A stretch of DNA of 29,633 nt, taken from the NCBI RefSeq assembly GCF_000264905.1, contig NW_006763146.1, forward strand, positions 1,402,588-1,432,220. The letters run 5' to 3'. Positions 21,451 through 29,633 of the stretch are shown one piece after another (positions within the stretch are counted from its first letter, which is position 1; the number at the start of each line of letters is the position of its first letter). This stretch comes from Stereum hirsutum FP-91666 SS1. Lineage: Eukaryota; Basidiomycota; Agaricomycetes; Russulales; Stereaceae. The translations under genes were made by a program, and so were the position numbers. The notes beneath the pieces were generated by a model. It ran no database searches. It was not told the DNA's origin and saw only the letters and a list, made by a program, of their open reading frames with translations.

Positions 21451-21539
21451 TTCGTACAGTATACCACACCCGTCCATGCTTTATTTTAATGTACAAAGAT
21501 GATGTGCAATATAGAATGATTATCCAATTTACACTGCCA

Positions 21540-22560
21540 TCAACAACCTGCAAGCTGAGTGAACGATACAGAGTGAGATTGGAATGATTGCAGAGACTCA
21601 ATTATTGAACATACCTTGTCGAGGATCTCTTGAATGTGCTCCAGACTTTCCTTTAGAAGAAAGGGGAAAGCCCTAGAGTCTGCATTGTTTGCTCCTGCAG
21701 TCCATCTTCCTTGAGTTTTTTCTGCATCTCTTGTCCACTTCGTCAAATTATCCACTCAACGTGTTCAGCACAAGCCTTTGCACAGTAGGTGCTCAACAAA
21801 TAGTGTGCCAAACTCAAACACAGTTTGTCGACGTCCATAAGGTGTTTATCAAAATGGTCATAGATGATCGTGAAAGCAGCACGGACTGATGCAAAGTTGT
21901 CCATTTGGAAGCCTAGGGCTTGGAGACCCTTAAACGCTCCCAATCCTGAATGCTTCCAAATCTAGCGTGAGATGGTGTCGATATCCGGAGTGACGCAAAT
22001 GCCCAGGAAAACAAGGTTGTTGGCAGTTTGCAGGGTAGTCAGACCATCTAAGAAACCTGGTATTCCTAACCTCTAAATTATCTCGACTGCCTCCAACTAT
22101 GTCCTCTTCCGGTCAGTATACGTGAAGGGGTCTTTCCCAAGAAGATTGCCCAGAAACACAAGCCAAGCATCAATCACCCCTTCTTCCCAATGGGGCGCGA
22201 GCTTTTCACGTAGGGAGAAGTGTATAATGTTGCCAAACACATCATGCAGTCGACTCGAGGGGAGGAGCTTGAGAAGGTTACTTGCAGATCCGTATATGCA
22301 GCTGTTAGAGATCTGGACCATTGTGGGGATGTCTAGTGGCGGACATTCAGCATCGGGTCAAATTTGATGGTAGGAAACTGAGCAGCGCAAGCCTCGTTGT
22401 ACAAGAGGGCATGGCCAAACATGCTGATGCATTCTAGGAGACTCTTGATAAAGAACGAGTATTCAAATATGCGTAAGAAATGCTCGGTCTTGAGTCCTTG
22501 TTCTGTTCCTATTCAACACAATAGCATGCACGAAGCTGTCAAAGTCAATCGATGTGAGTG
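21540..22560 (-). pseudogene. Unrecognised gene relic with three amber stops
   Basis: On the minus strand, one frame is readable from about 22330 to 21743, broken only by TAG codons at 22097-22099, 22073-22075 and 21962-21964. It reads NLLKLLPSSRLHDVFGN, EEGVIDAWLVFLGNLLGKD, LGIPGFLDGLTTLQTANNL, LGAFKGLQALGFQMDNF and FDKHLMDVDKLCLSLAHYLL. Upstream, in a different frame, RIFEYSFFIKSLLECISMFG and NEACAAQFPTIKFD also look coding (about 22365-22480), as does DFDSFVHAIVLNRN (near 22520-22550). The protein is mostly helical. I do not recognise the family; a faint resemblance of part of it to globin helices is not enough for a call. All three stops are one C-to-T change from Gln codons. Confidence 0.5.
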
Positions 22561-22769
22561 ACTAATCATGGTGGGATAAGATAATATAAGAGTTCACACC
22601 AAAGTCTGTAGTGGACAATGATGGCGGGAACTGTCGCTGGAGAAGAAGTGTTCCGCGGTTGAACTGGCGGGCAATATCGAGGTGGTCGTGATCTCCTGTG
22701 ACATGCTTGGGCCCATGAACCAGATACCCACCCTAAAGGAGCCAGCAAAGCCCTTCGATACCCCAAGGC

Positions 22770-23167
22770 TGTCTGGAGTATTACGCCGAGACAGAGGGAA
22801 TTTTCCTGATATTTTAGCAATTTTTCTGGGACTGATAGGACTACTTACTGCAGAGTTATGACTTTAGTTATTTCGCCAGCCAGCGGGCCGCAGAGGGCCG
22901 GATTCCGCACCTCGGTTCCGCGCCTCTGCGTCCCGTTTAGGCAGGTAGTTTTCCAACTGTATAGTAGACCGGTAAGCACCGGAGCGCGTCCTTTTAACTT
23001 GTGAGAAGCGTCCTTGTCTCTTTATCATTGACAGTGACGCTTCTCACAGGTGAGTCTTACTATAGATTTCGTCTTTTTCTTTTTCTATTACTTTGTGAGG
23101 GCAATATCATTGACAGTGACGCTTCTCACAGTCGTTCTTCGAGTGCTCGATTATCTGCACCTCACAA
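22770..23167 (+). repeat. Left inverted repeat arm
   Basis: Blocks such as AATTTTCCTGATATTTTAGC, TCCTTTTAACTTGTG and TCGAGTGCTCGATTATCTGC match the right arm in reverse complement. Homology starts near GTCTGGAGTATTA at 22771 and fades after CCTCACA near 23166. A perfect 13-bp stem (TGTGAGAAGCGTC at 23000-23012 with GACGCTTCTCACA at 23036-23048) lies within. Compared with the right arm it carries an additional 82 bp at 23050-23131. Confidence 0.85.
23050..23131 (+). other. 82-bp intron-like insertion in the left arm
   Basis: The insert is absent from the right arm, where the flanking bases are adjacent (28660/28661). It begins GTGAGT, contains a pyrimidine-rich tract (CTTTTTCTTTTTCTATT) and ends CACAG. 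Its last 26 bases (23106-23131) repeat the 26 bases just before it (23024-23049). These are the features of an intron made by tandem duplication of a segment containing AG|GT. Confidence 0.6.
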
Positions 23168-23251
23168 AGGCATCCCTTTCCTCTCATTCACACACTCCTG
23201 TGCCAACAGACCCAGAGTATTGTATAGAGGCATCTGACCAAGTAGAAACAG

Positions 23252-24031
23252 TCAAGCTGGCGTAAGGACAAAGCTCGGCCCATCACCCTTTGGCCACCCC
23301 TTCTTCATGTTCTTTGCTGGTTCCTGCCGATTCGAACTAATGCATGCCAAGTATTCATCCTCAGTGATATTTTGGCCAATCTCATACTGTAGGGCTAATC
23401 GATGAATAAATCTGGATAACTGTTTGGCTGCAGCACGAATATCTTCTGAGATGTGTTTGCTGAGCCATACACGAAGATTATAGGTAAAGTTGACGGAGTT
23501 TGCAAGAAGGAGGGGGGCTATGCAAGTTTCTTCCTTATGATTGGCGTAACAGAGCAGAGTGGGACTGGTGAGGATGTTGTGTATAGTTTGAGAGGCACAA
23601 ATTGACCTGTTGCCCATGTGATCACCGAAAGCTCGAATGACTGCTCCACGTACAATTGCCAAAGCTCGAGAAGCCTTTGGTTGGGTGGACCAACGGTGTT
23701 TGCTGTTAAAGAAGGCATTGGCACTGGGAATGAAGGGGAGGGCGCATACAACAAATAATTCTCTTCAAGGTATTGCGAGCCTGCCTGATGAGCATCGAAG
23801 AGAATATTGCTCAAGCAAGGAGGCCGCTAGACAGGAAATTAAATATGACAAGGGGGCAGCGACAGTACTGGAGGTGAAGATAGCATTGGAGGACATCCAC
23901 AGCAAGGAGTTCAGAGCATATTGTTGGGAGCATTTAGGCAGTGTCTGTAACACAATGAAAAACACGTAGAGAGCTAGCTGTTTGAGGATGTATCCGATGT
24001 GCATCGAGATCACGATCGTTGAGGGGCACAA
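23252..24031 (-). pseudogene. Unrecognised protein relic inside the element
   Basis: One minus-strand frame runs from about 24031 to the stop at 23252 with a single TGA (stop of the upper part, about 23765-23767). The upper part is hydrophobic (LALYVFFIVLQTLP, SYLISCLAASLLEQY). The lower part reads ANAFFNSKHRWSTQP, AIVRGAVIRAFGDHMGN, TIHNILTSPTLLCYANHKEE, ISEDIRAAAKQLSRFIHRLA and MKKGWPKGDGPSFVLTPA. The lower part looks like a soluble, conserved-type protein; the hydrophobic part could be a membrane segment or a neighbouring exon read through. I do not recognise the family. It lies downstream of, and on the same strand as, the chromodomain relic, so they may be parts of one transposon gene or of adjacent genes. 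Confidence 0.45.
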
Positions 24032-24155
24032 AATTCAACCAGCTGCTAAAACAGTTTTGTTGATCTGTGAAAGCATAGAGTTTGTGGAGAGTGCTGGTCA
24101 AGTTAGCGCCTGTGTCCCGGTAGTATGATGCTGGCAGTGACCCCAGATCATTTGA

Positions 24156-24988
24156 TCATTGCTCAAGCATAATATGCTCAGTATCTAGTGTGGTCGCATC
24201 AAATAGTTTCTCCAGTAGCGGAATTTGGAACAGGTCGTCAGTGGGGTGAGTGCATGTGCGATGCGGTTGTTGGGCTATATTTGTTGTCTTCTGATGCTCC
24301 TTGAGGAGTGCCTTCGCTTTCCTATCCAACATAATCATATGAGCCAGTGTACTTGTCCAAACCAAACATGATGCTAATATACCGTAGGCCTCGTTCCGTA
24401 TACCACTCATTATCGGATGGAAAGAATCCCTTGAAAAGGACCTCATACTGAAGCACCGGTTCTGAGCTGGCATCCAGTCAACTTGGCCTCAGGCGCTACA
24501 ATAACTGGTCAGCAGAAAGCCTGTAAAAAGTGGAGAAAACCTTACATGGCCAACAATTGCCTCAATCTCCCACTCACGCTGACTATCATCTGCATTGACA
24601 TCTTCTTCCTCTGACTCCGACGGTATAACCTCAGGCTCGCCATCAGGGTCTGGCTCTGCCTGTGCAGCGGGCGTAGGCTTGGGCCATTTAGTGGAAGGCT
24701 GTTCTGAACCAGTCACACACCGCTTACTAGTAGGCCTCTGCACTGCACCTTTGGTCAGGGGAACAGTTTGTGGATCTCTGCTTGGGATTGAGCACATGGC
24801 TGATGTGTCGATGGACCATTTGTGGCGGACGTGGCCGTAATCAGCCCCCTGTCAGACTGTGTGATCTGGTCCTGACGGCGGGTGTTATGTGGGTCTCTAG
24901 TGGTAGCAGGTGTCATAGACGGAAAGGCTGCTACAGACGTGCTCGAGATCAGGGATGACAGAGTTGGTGGCATGGATGTGAGTGGCAC
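24156..24988 (-). pseudogene. Chromodomain protein relic
   Basis: A low-complexity N-terminal part (Ser/Thr/Pro-rich, then acidic EVIPSESEEEDVNADD) leads to REWEIEAIVGH. A 50-bp intron (24496-24545, GTAAGG..TTGTAG) follows, then RLRPS, a TGA at 24478-24480, and SSEPVLQYEVLFKGFFPSD followed by NEWYTERGL. This is the chromodomain pattern: E-x-E-x-I-x-x-H, Q-Y-x-V-x-F/W-K-G-F/Y, S-x-x-x-W-x-x-E-x-x-L. The aromatic residues at WEIE, YEV and EWY are in place. The frame stops at 24322-24324; a different frame (DRKAKALLKEHQKTTN to a stop at 24156) continues the likely C-terminal part. A frameshift also separates the N-terminal piece ending near 24760 from the acidic part. Chromodomains bind methylated histone tails; in transposons they guide integration. 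No integrase is seen here. Confidence 0.7.
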
Positions 24989-25228
24989 ATTGTTGGGTGG
25001 TGGTATGTAAGTATTTTTGAAAGAATACCCAGTTGAGGGGATGAAGAATCCTGTAATGAATTATCAGCACATGTTCGGGACAAGGGGCAGAATGCAATAA
25101 ATAAACCAACCATAGTTCACGTTCCTCACTGACCAAAACAATTGAGCCAGTGTCCAGACGAACTTCTCAAGTCGCCTAGACAGAACCCATCAAGACTGGA
25201 AGTGACAAAAGGATGCAATAGCATTAAT

Positions 25229-26023
25229 CTAACCATCGCCAGAATAAATCCTGGACAACACCTCACTCACGAGGTTTGGATGCTCTAAGTTGGCAATGAC
25301 GGTGCTGGCAATAGTGACCAGAATCAACTTGTAAGGTGGGTAGGTGACAATGGTGGTGGCGGCTTTATCACAGATACTCTTCTGATAGTCCTTGTACACA
25401 TGCTTGCACATACCCAGTGACACAGAGAGATGCTGCAAGAAATACCATTTATAATACTGCTTCATTGTCTTGTTCTCAGGTCGGGATGGATCAAAAGGAG
25501 AGGGGAGGATGGGAAAATTCAGGTTGTTGGTGGGATCGTGGAACTGCATGCTGCGGATAACCGAGTTAGCTGTAAGGTTTGGCGCAGTGACCCCGATTGC
25601 GGATAGTGTATTCATGAAGTTGAACACCGTCTCCTAGACAAGGCGAGAGGTGCCCTGCTGTGCATCGCCCAGGAGATGACGTCCCTCTTGAGAGTAGGTA
25701 AGGGCTCGAGTATCACAAAAGGAGAGTGAGCCATTATTTCTGAACTGGGTTGGTGGCGTAATGGCATATGAAGTACCGTGTTGTATGGCAAGAGTGTTAT
25801 GATAGACAAAATAACCAACATGGTTGACAGAACTTAACAATTGCCCGATCTTTTTGCAGTCGCCCCATCGAGCATCTCGTGCCGCAGACAGTTTCAGTTT
25901 CAGCGACGAAGCCCACTGGTCGAACGCAAGCGGGAGTGAAGCGGCCCGTATACACTCGACCGTTGAGGCAGATTGGCCACACAATATCACACACACTGGT
26001 GATACGTATACGGTGTCCATCAC
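25229..26023 (-). pseudogene. Unrecognised protein relic, one amber stop
   Basis: The minus-strand frame from ATG 26023 to 25229 is continuous for 264 codons except for a TAG at 25634-25636. Segments include FDQWASSLKLKLSAARDARW, CKKIGQLLSSVNHVGYFVYH, FNFMNTLSAIGVTAPNL, MKQYYKWYFLQHLSVSLGMC and AATTIVTYPPYKLILVTIAS. The composition and the lack of other stops over 800 bp argue for a real parental gene. I do not know the family. Its position upstream of the chromodomain relic on the same strand suggests they may be consecutive exons of one gene, but the junction is not clear. Confidence 0.55.
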
Positions 26024-26146
26024 CCTTCCTGAGCTTCTTAACCATCCACCCCCTCATCAATCAAAATCCAACGCACATCTTTTGTTCATATGATTCAAAT
26101 CTGAATCCAAGAATCGACTGGATGTCAGTACAAGCATCGGTCTACA

Positions 26147-26566
26147 ATGTGGACTTCTTCCTCGGGTGTGCCACATCATCATTATGAGGAGCGAGAAGAG
26201 GGAGAGGATGGTGGGCTGCAGTACTCGCAAGGCGAGGCGGAGATGGAGCTCGAGTTGCTGATTTGGGATATGATTGCTTTGCCAAGTGTTCCCATGGAGG
26301 TTTCAGCTCGGGAGGACAAGCAGGGGCAGGTTAGCATGGAGATAGATGATGAAGATTCTATCGGACTTGGGGAGGGAGAGTATTGGGATGGAGGGGGAGA
26401 GGAGTACACAGGTGAGGGTGACGGAGAGTATGAGGAGCGATATGAGGATGAGGGGTGTGAAGGAGAAGAGCAGTATGAGGGTGAGGAGCAGTACATATTT
26501 GCTGGTTCAGATTATCCGTCAATCTGGGGCACCTGGACTAGTCGCCATACATTCTGCGAGGAATAA
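26147..26566 (+). CDS. Acidic Glu/Tyr/Gly-rich ORF
   Basis: The intact 139-codon ORF starts MWTSSSG. It includes MELELLIWDMIALPSVPMEV and then an acidic repeat region (EEYTGEGDGEYEERYEDEG, EEQYEGEEQY) before SIWGTWTSRHTFCEE. Third codon positions vary freely in the repeat (GAG/GAA, TAT/TAC, GGT/GGA), which favours this plus-strand reading over the Ser/Pro-rich minus-strand ORF covering the same bases. The start is uncertain and it may be an exon of a larger gene. Function unknown. Confidence 0.4.
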   Translation: MWTSSSGVPHHHYEEREEGEDGGLQYSQGEAEMELELLIWDMIALPSVPMEVSAREDKQGQVSMEIDDEDSIGLGEGEYWDGGGEEYTGEGDGEYEERYEDEGCEGEEQYEGEEQYIFAGSDYPSIWGTWTSRHTFCEE

Positions 26567-27077
26567 CAGTACTTCTGGGGTCTAATGTCTGCACAAGGAC
26601 TGCTTGGAATATGACAGTAAATTGAGGGGATATTGAGGGAGCGTTGAGAGAGAACTGAACAAAGGCTCGAAGGTGAACAGTGTCAGAGAACCGACTAGAG
26701 ACTTGAAGATTGCCATGCGATAATGGGATAATGTTGGCAGCTCAGACCTTAACCATCAATTGATATGATCACACCTGCTACGGAAGAGTAGGAATGTTGA
26801 ACGAGGCAATTGATGTCTCCCATATAGTGGCCCTATCAACAAGGTGAAGGGGTATTATTTTCCATCTAGAAATAATGTCTCAAGAATGGGGATGACATAA
26901 TAGAGGAGTTCCCAGTGGTATTAAGGACTGAGAGTAATGCTGTGTGGCCTGAAGGTAAGTGGCAAACAAGAGGGTGATGGGGAAGAACAACAGATCCTGC
27001 CAGTCCTGTTTTCGGAAGGCCTTTTTCCTCTCTACTCTCTTCGTCACTTTCTACAATCTTTGTGGGAAGCAAGGACC
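26567..27077. other. No gene recognised
   Basis: Sequence between the acidic ORF and the Cys/His-rich gene. ORFs of 70-105 codons overlap at 26866-27254 in several frames; I could support only the one that starts at 27078. Confidence 0.35.
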
Positions 27078-28430
27078 ATGGACCATGAGCACCCAGCACT
27101 CTGTATGGTTCCAAATTGCTCGTGTACAGAAGCTATCCATGTATGTTCCCTCTATTTTTGTTCTCGTTTTTATGGTGTTTTGACCAGGTCTGTATTTTCT
27201 AGGACGACACGCCAGGTGTCCCACCTAATCAGTGTTGCTGTGGTCATGACATGAACCAGCACTCCCATCGAATGCCGCAGCTACCTTAGCGTGCCTGTGG
27301 ACCGACAAGGTCTTTTGAAACTGTACGCCTTTCCTATCAATTTATGGGATTCCTCATTGATTCTCATAGACCTGGATTATATAGAATACACCATCGATGG
27401 GTGGTAGAGCGCCATGCCTTCACTGTACCCGCCCATACTTCGAGCATAGACCTCCGGTTGCATCTGCTGGGCCATCTCCATTTACTTCACAGTCAATTAC
27501 CGCCAATGTTGACACCCAGCATATCCCAACTTCCACCGCAGCCGTCTAATCCATAGCCTGGCCCAGTAGCAAACACAGTCCCTCCATACAATATTGGTCT
27601 TGGATATCTGATGCCGCCGCCACCTTCTATGCAGCCCAGCCCAACAGCATGCACGGTTTCACCATATGGTTTTGGACATCTGTCGGTACAACCTCCTCCA
27701 AGCCTTACGCAGACACCTGCATTATCACAGACGGCACACTACTCTTCTGGGGCCTTTCCTGTGCTTCCCGCTCCAGCTTCATCGCAGACACCTCATCATC
27801 TATTGTCATCTCTCCCCTCCCTTCCAACTCTTGCTACTCCACTGTAGACCGCTTATCATGCACTACCTGCTCTTCCCTCACTTCCGGCTCTAGGATCAGC
27901 GGGCTCTAGTAGTGCCCCTCAAGGTGTCTCTTACCTGGCTGATCACTGGAATGGACCAGAGGGCGAGCCCGAAGAAGGCCCTCCAAATAACCGCCACCAC
28001 GCTGCGCTCAACCGGCGCAACCAACATACTCGAGGACCTGGTTATCCGTCTCATCCTACCGCCGTATCCCATACACTATTCTCCCAGGCCTCCATGCCGG
28101 CACCTCTTACAGTTGCTCCAAGTTTTCCCGCTTCCTGCCCCATCCGACACTCGCTGACATTGTCATCGTCTTCCGTAACAACTATACCGATTGGCAGGAT
28201 ACCTTTCAAGCAAATGTCGAGCAGGGATCGAATGGTTTCCATGGCTCCTTTACTTTGGAGACTTGAACAACAAAAGATGGTGCCAGAGCTCAAGCGTATG
28301 TATTTGATGGTGAATGGTGGGAACATGTCTCCTCGGACGTGGGTAGTGCCAGATACAGAGGATGTGAGCGTGGAGAATTTTTTGATGGCCACATTGATGA
28401 GTGGGACTGTAACAATCCATATATAATTAA
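27078..28430 (+). pseudogene. Cys/His-rich and Pro-rich gene relic
   Basis: Exon 1 (27078-27140) reads MDHEHPALCMVPNCSC and on to TEAIH. A 62-bp intron (27141-27202, GTATGT..TTCTAG) keeps phase 0. Exon 2 starts DDTPGVPPNQCCCGHDMNQH followed by SHRMP. Together the Cys and His residues (C-x4-C-x-C, then CCCGH-x5-H-x-H) look like a small zinc-binding module. The same frame then runs to about 28110 through a proline-rich region (LMPPPPSMQPSP, SLTQTPALSQTAHYSSGAFP) with only three stops, all TAG, at 27287, 27554 and 27845. A frame change near 28110-28125 leads to FSRFLPHPTLADIVIVFRNN and VEQGSNGFHGSFTLE, a TGA, then AYVFDGEWWEHVSSDVGSA. Similar Cys-x-Cys-Gly-His modules occur in hypothetical proteins of mushroom genomes. 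I do not know the function. Confidence 0.5.
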
Positions 28431-28622
28431 TATCAACAACACCCACTCATAAAAATAGTCACTTACTAGAAAACATGATTAGTGGCGAGGGTGGAACGGC
28501 CCGCATTGGTGATGGCCCAAGATTGGTGTCATCCAAGAGCTGGGCAACATCTTCTTCGTCGATCACCGACCGTTCTGGATGGTGCTATAAGATGCATACC
28601 TCACCCCTCACCTCCCATCCCA
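28431..28622. other. Spacer before the right inverted repeat
   Basis: A 61-codon ORF (28475-28660) runs into the inverted repeat. No family is recognised and I treat it as unsupported. Confidence 0.35.
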
Positions 28623-28941
28623 TATGTGAGGCGCAGATAATCGAGCACTCGAAGAAATGACTGTGAGAAGCGTCACTGTCAATGATAAAGAGACAAGGAC
28701 GCTTCCCACAAGTTAAAAGGACGCGCTTCAGCGCTTACCGGTGTACTATACAGTTGGAAAAGTAACTGCCTAAACGGGACACAGAGCAGCGGATCCCGAG
28801 GCGCGGAATCTGGGGCTCTGCGGACCGCTTGGTGGCGAAATAACTAAAGTCACAACTCTGCAGTAAGTGGTCCTATCAGTCCCGGAAAAATTGCTAAAAT
28901 ATCAGGAAAATTACCTCTGTCTCGTCATAATACTCCGGACA
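28623..28941 (-). repeat. Right inverted repeat arm
   Basis: Reverse-complement counterpart of 22770-23167 without the 82-bp insert. The internal stem is kept with one mismatch (TGTGAGAAGCGTC at 28662-28674, GACGCTTCCCACA at 28698-28710). The outermost part (28921-28941) is also the 3' part of the minus-strand ORF that follows. Confidence 0.85.
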
Positions 28942-29208
28942 CTGTATCCTTCTTGAATCAGCCCAGAACATCACAGGATCAAGTGGAGATGTAGATGCAG
29001 ACAATGACGGCGAGGATTGGTTTCTGGAACTAAGACGGTTCTTTATAGTGTTTGGCTTCTTTTGGCAACTCTGCCTCATCTGGGATATAGATTGCTGCCA
29101 ACTGCCGACAATATTCGCTCTGGTCTGCCTTACAACATTGAACAACCATAGCTTCCTCCTCAGCGACTTGGGGGGAGAGGCCATTGCTATACCTAGCATG
29201 GCAAGCAC
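28894..29208 (-). CDS. Unrecognised 104-codon ORF entering the inverted repeat
   Basis: From ATG 29208 the minus-strand frame reads MLAMLGIAMASPPKSLRRKL, VVRQTRANIVGSWQQSISQM, a Ser-rich linker (SSRNQSSPSLSASTSP) and IQCPEYYDETEV, then stops inside the right inverted repeat. Lys/Arg- and Ser-rich, soluble, without clear domain. It may be the 5' part of a gene cut by the insertion of the 6.2-kb segment, or part of that element. Family unknown. Confidence 0.4.
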   Translation of the reverse strand: MLAMLGIAMASPPKSLRRKLWLFNVVRQTRANIVGSWQQSISQMRQSCQKKPNTIKNRLSSRNQSSPSLSASTSPLDPVMFWADSRRIQCPEYYDETEVIFLIF

Positions 29209-29340
29209 GATGCCTGGTTTTTTAATTAGTTTAATGTTTATTGTTTTTATTTACTCAAGACTTTTGTATTACTCAGAGGTCATATATGTCATCATCTGCT
29301 GACCCATTTAAGACACTTTTGATGATTGTGCAAGGCTCAG

Positions 29341-29633
29341 ACTTATGTTAGTACACATTGGCTCTACCATCATTCTTCCTTCCTCCCCTGCCGCCGCCAC
29401 CATTCTTTATCTCCTCATTCCTCCCCTCCACCATCTTCCCCCATCCCTGCCAAGTCCCAGGAGCTCCATGCCTGCCTTGTCGTGCTCCGTACCCAAGAAG
29501 ATATTGATCTACTCCAGTATAAAGATGTATTGTCGTCAAAGGATTACACTCCCAATGTCTTGTCGATGGTCAGTATCAAGGACTTGTGCGGGCTTACAGG
29601 TACTGTGAAAGGTCGGATATTGAAGCTTCAGAG
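29341..29633 (+). CDS. Partial gene, same hypothetical family as 17709-18220
   Basis: The frame is open from about 29326 to the window edge without a stop. A Ser/Pro-rich stretch (SSPPPSSPIPAKSQ) precedes ELHACLVVLRTQEDIDLLQY, then YTPNVLSMVSIKDLCGLTG and TVKGRILKLQ. The order LH.CL, TPD/TPN, L..LTG, G.I.KLQ matches the C-terminal half of the exon at 17709-18220. The shared layout (Pro/Ser-rich region then compact helical domain) supports one family. The end of the gene lies beyond the window, and the 5' exons are not identified. Confidence 0.6.

Larger units (their letters stand above)
22770..28941. mobile_element. 6.2-kb segment bounded by long inverted repeats
   Basis: The two ends are inverted copies of each other over roughly 320 bp (plus an 82-bp extra piece in the left arm). 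Inside lie a chromodomain relic, two other decayed minus-strand genes, an acidic ORF and a plus-strand Cys/His- and Pro-rich gene. No transposase catalytic motif is visible to me. Two explanations fit: a large DNA transposon with long terminal inverted repeats, or two copies of a smaller repeat inserted in opposite orientation. No target-site duplication is apparent at 22770/28941. Confidence 0.55.

Noticed and set aside
22097..22321. Globin-like reading of the minus-strand relic
   Set aside because: Spacing of the putative heme-binding His to the following conserved Pro does not fit, and no other globin landmark is present.
26182..26496. Ser/Pro-rich 104-codon ORF on the minus strand
   Set aside because: It is the mirror of the acidic plus-strand ORF. 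Third-position variation fits the plus-strand reading, and low-complexity repeats give open frames on both strands.
22770..28941. Assignment to a known superfamily (KDZ, Helitron or MULE) of the inverted-repeat segment
   Set aside because: No KDZ catalytic motifs, no Rep/helicase domains, no MULE zinc finger and no target duplication were found, so a name would be a guess.

Overview
The window looks like an accessory, repeat-rich region of a filamentous basidiomycete (Agaricomycetes type) nuclear genome. The evidence is short introns of 50-70 bp with GT..AG ends (one with a clear CTAAC branch site), decayed DNA-transposon genes, broken copies of conserved eukaryotic genes, and almost no intact long ORFs. 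I see no rRNA, tRNA, CRISPR array or bacterial-style operon.

Layout. (1) 1-1.5 kb: unassigned sequence, then a TIR-flanked element without coding capacity (458-1523) that carries three G-rich 160-bp tandem repeats. (2) 1.8-8.9 kb: a GC-rich mosaic of diverged repeat modules. Embedded in it, all on the + strand, are fragments of conserved host genes: a VID27 C-terminal domain piece (3843-4289) and several pieces of a plasma-membrane H+-ATPase (PMA1-like; 5559-5870, 6505-6580, 8385-8822). (3) 8.94-12.2 kb: a decayed DBP2/p68-type DEAD-box RNA helicase gene that still has its introns, also on the + strand and directly abutting the last ATPase fragment. (4) 12.2-13.05 kb, - strand: a decayed sesquiterpene synthase gene. 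(5) 13.05-15.16 kb: AT-rich sequence without a recognisable gene. (6) 15.16-17.44 kb: a pogo/Tigger-like DDE transposase with an intact DD35D triad but three internal stops, followed by an intact exon (17709-18220) of an Agaricomycete hypothetical family. (7) 18.36-19.43 kb, - strand: a decayed IS630/Tc1-like (DDE_3) transposase. (8) 20.0-21.45 kb: about nine tandem 160-bp repeats, apparently related in reverse orientation to the repeats at 1 kb. (9) 21.54-22.56 kb, - strand: an unrecognised decayed gene. (10) 22.77-28.94 kb: a 6.2-kb segment bounded by long inverted repeats. It contains a chromodomain relic, two unrecognised decayed genes, an acidic ORF, and a + strand gene with a Cys/His-rich module and a proline-rich middle. 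(11) 28.9-29.6 kb: an unrecognised - strand ORF and a partial + strand gene of the same hypothetical family as 17709-18220.

No functional pathway can be read here. The window is a repository of inactive transposons, captured or duplicated gene pieces and satellites. Most of the internal stops are explained by a single C-to-T change in a Gln or Arg codon, which suggests methylation or RIP-like decay. The most unusual objects are the same-strand host-gene mosaic, the long-inverted-repeat element (one arm holds an 82-bp insertion that looks like a newly made intron), and the shared 160-bp repeat period in two places.
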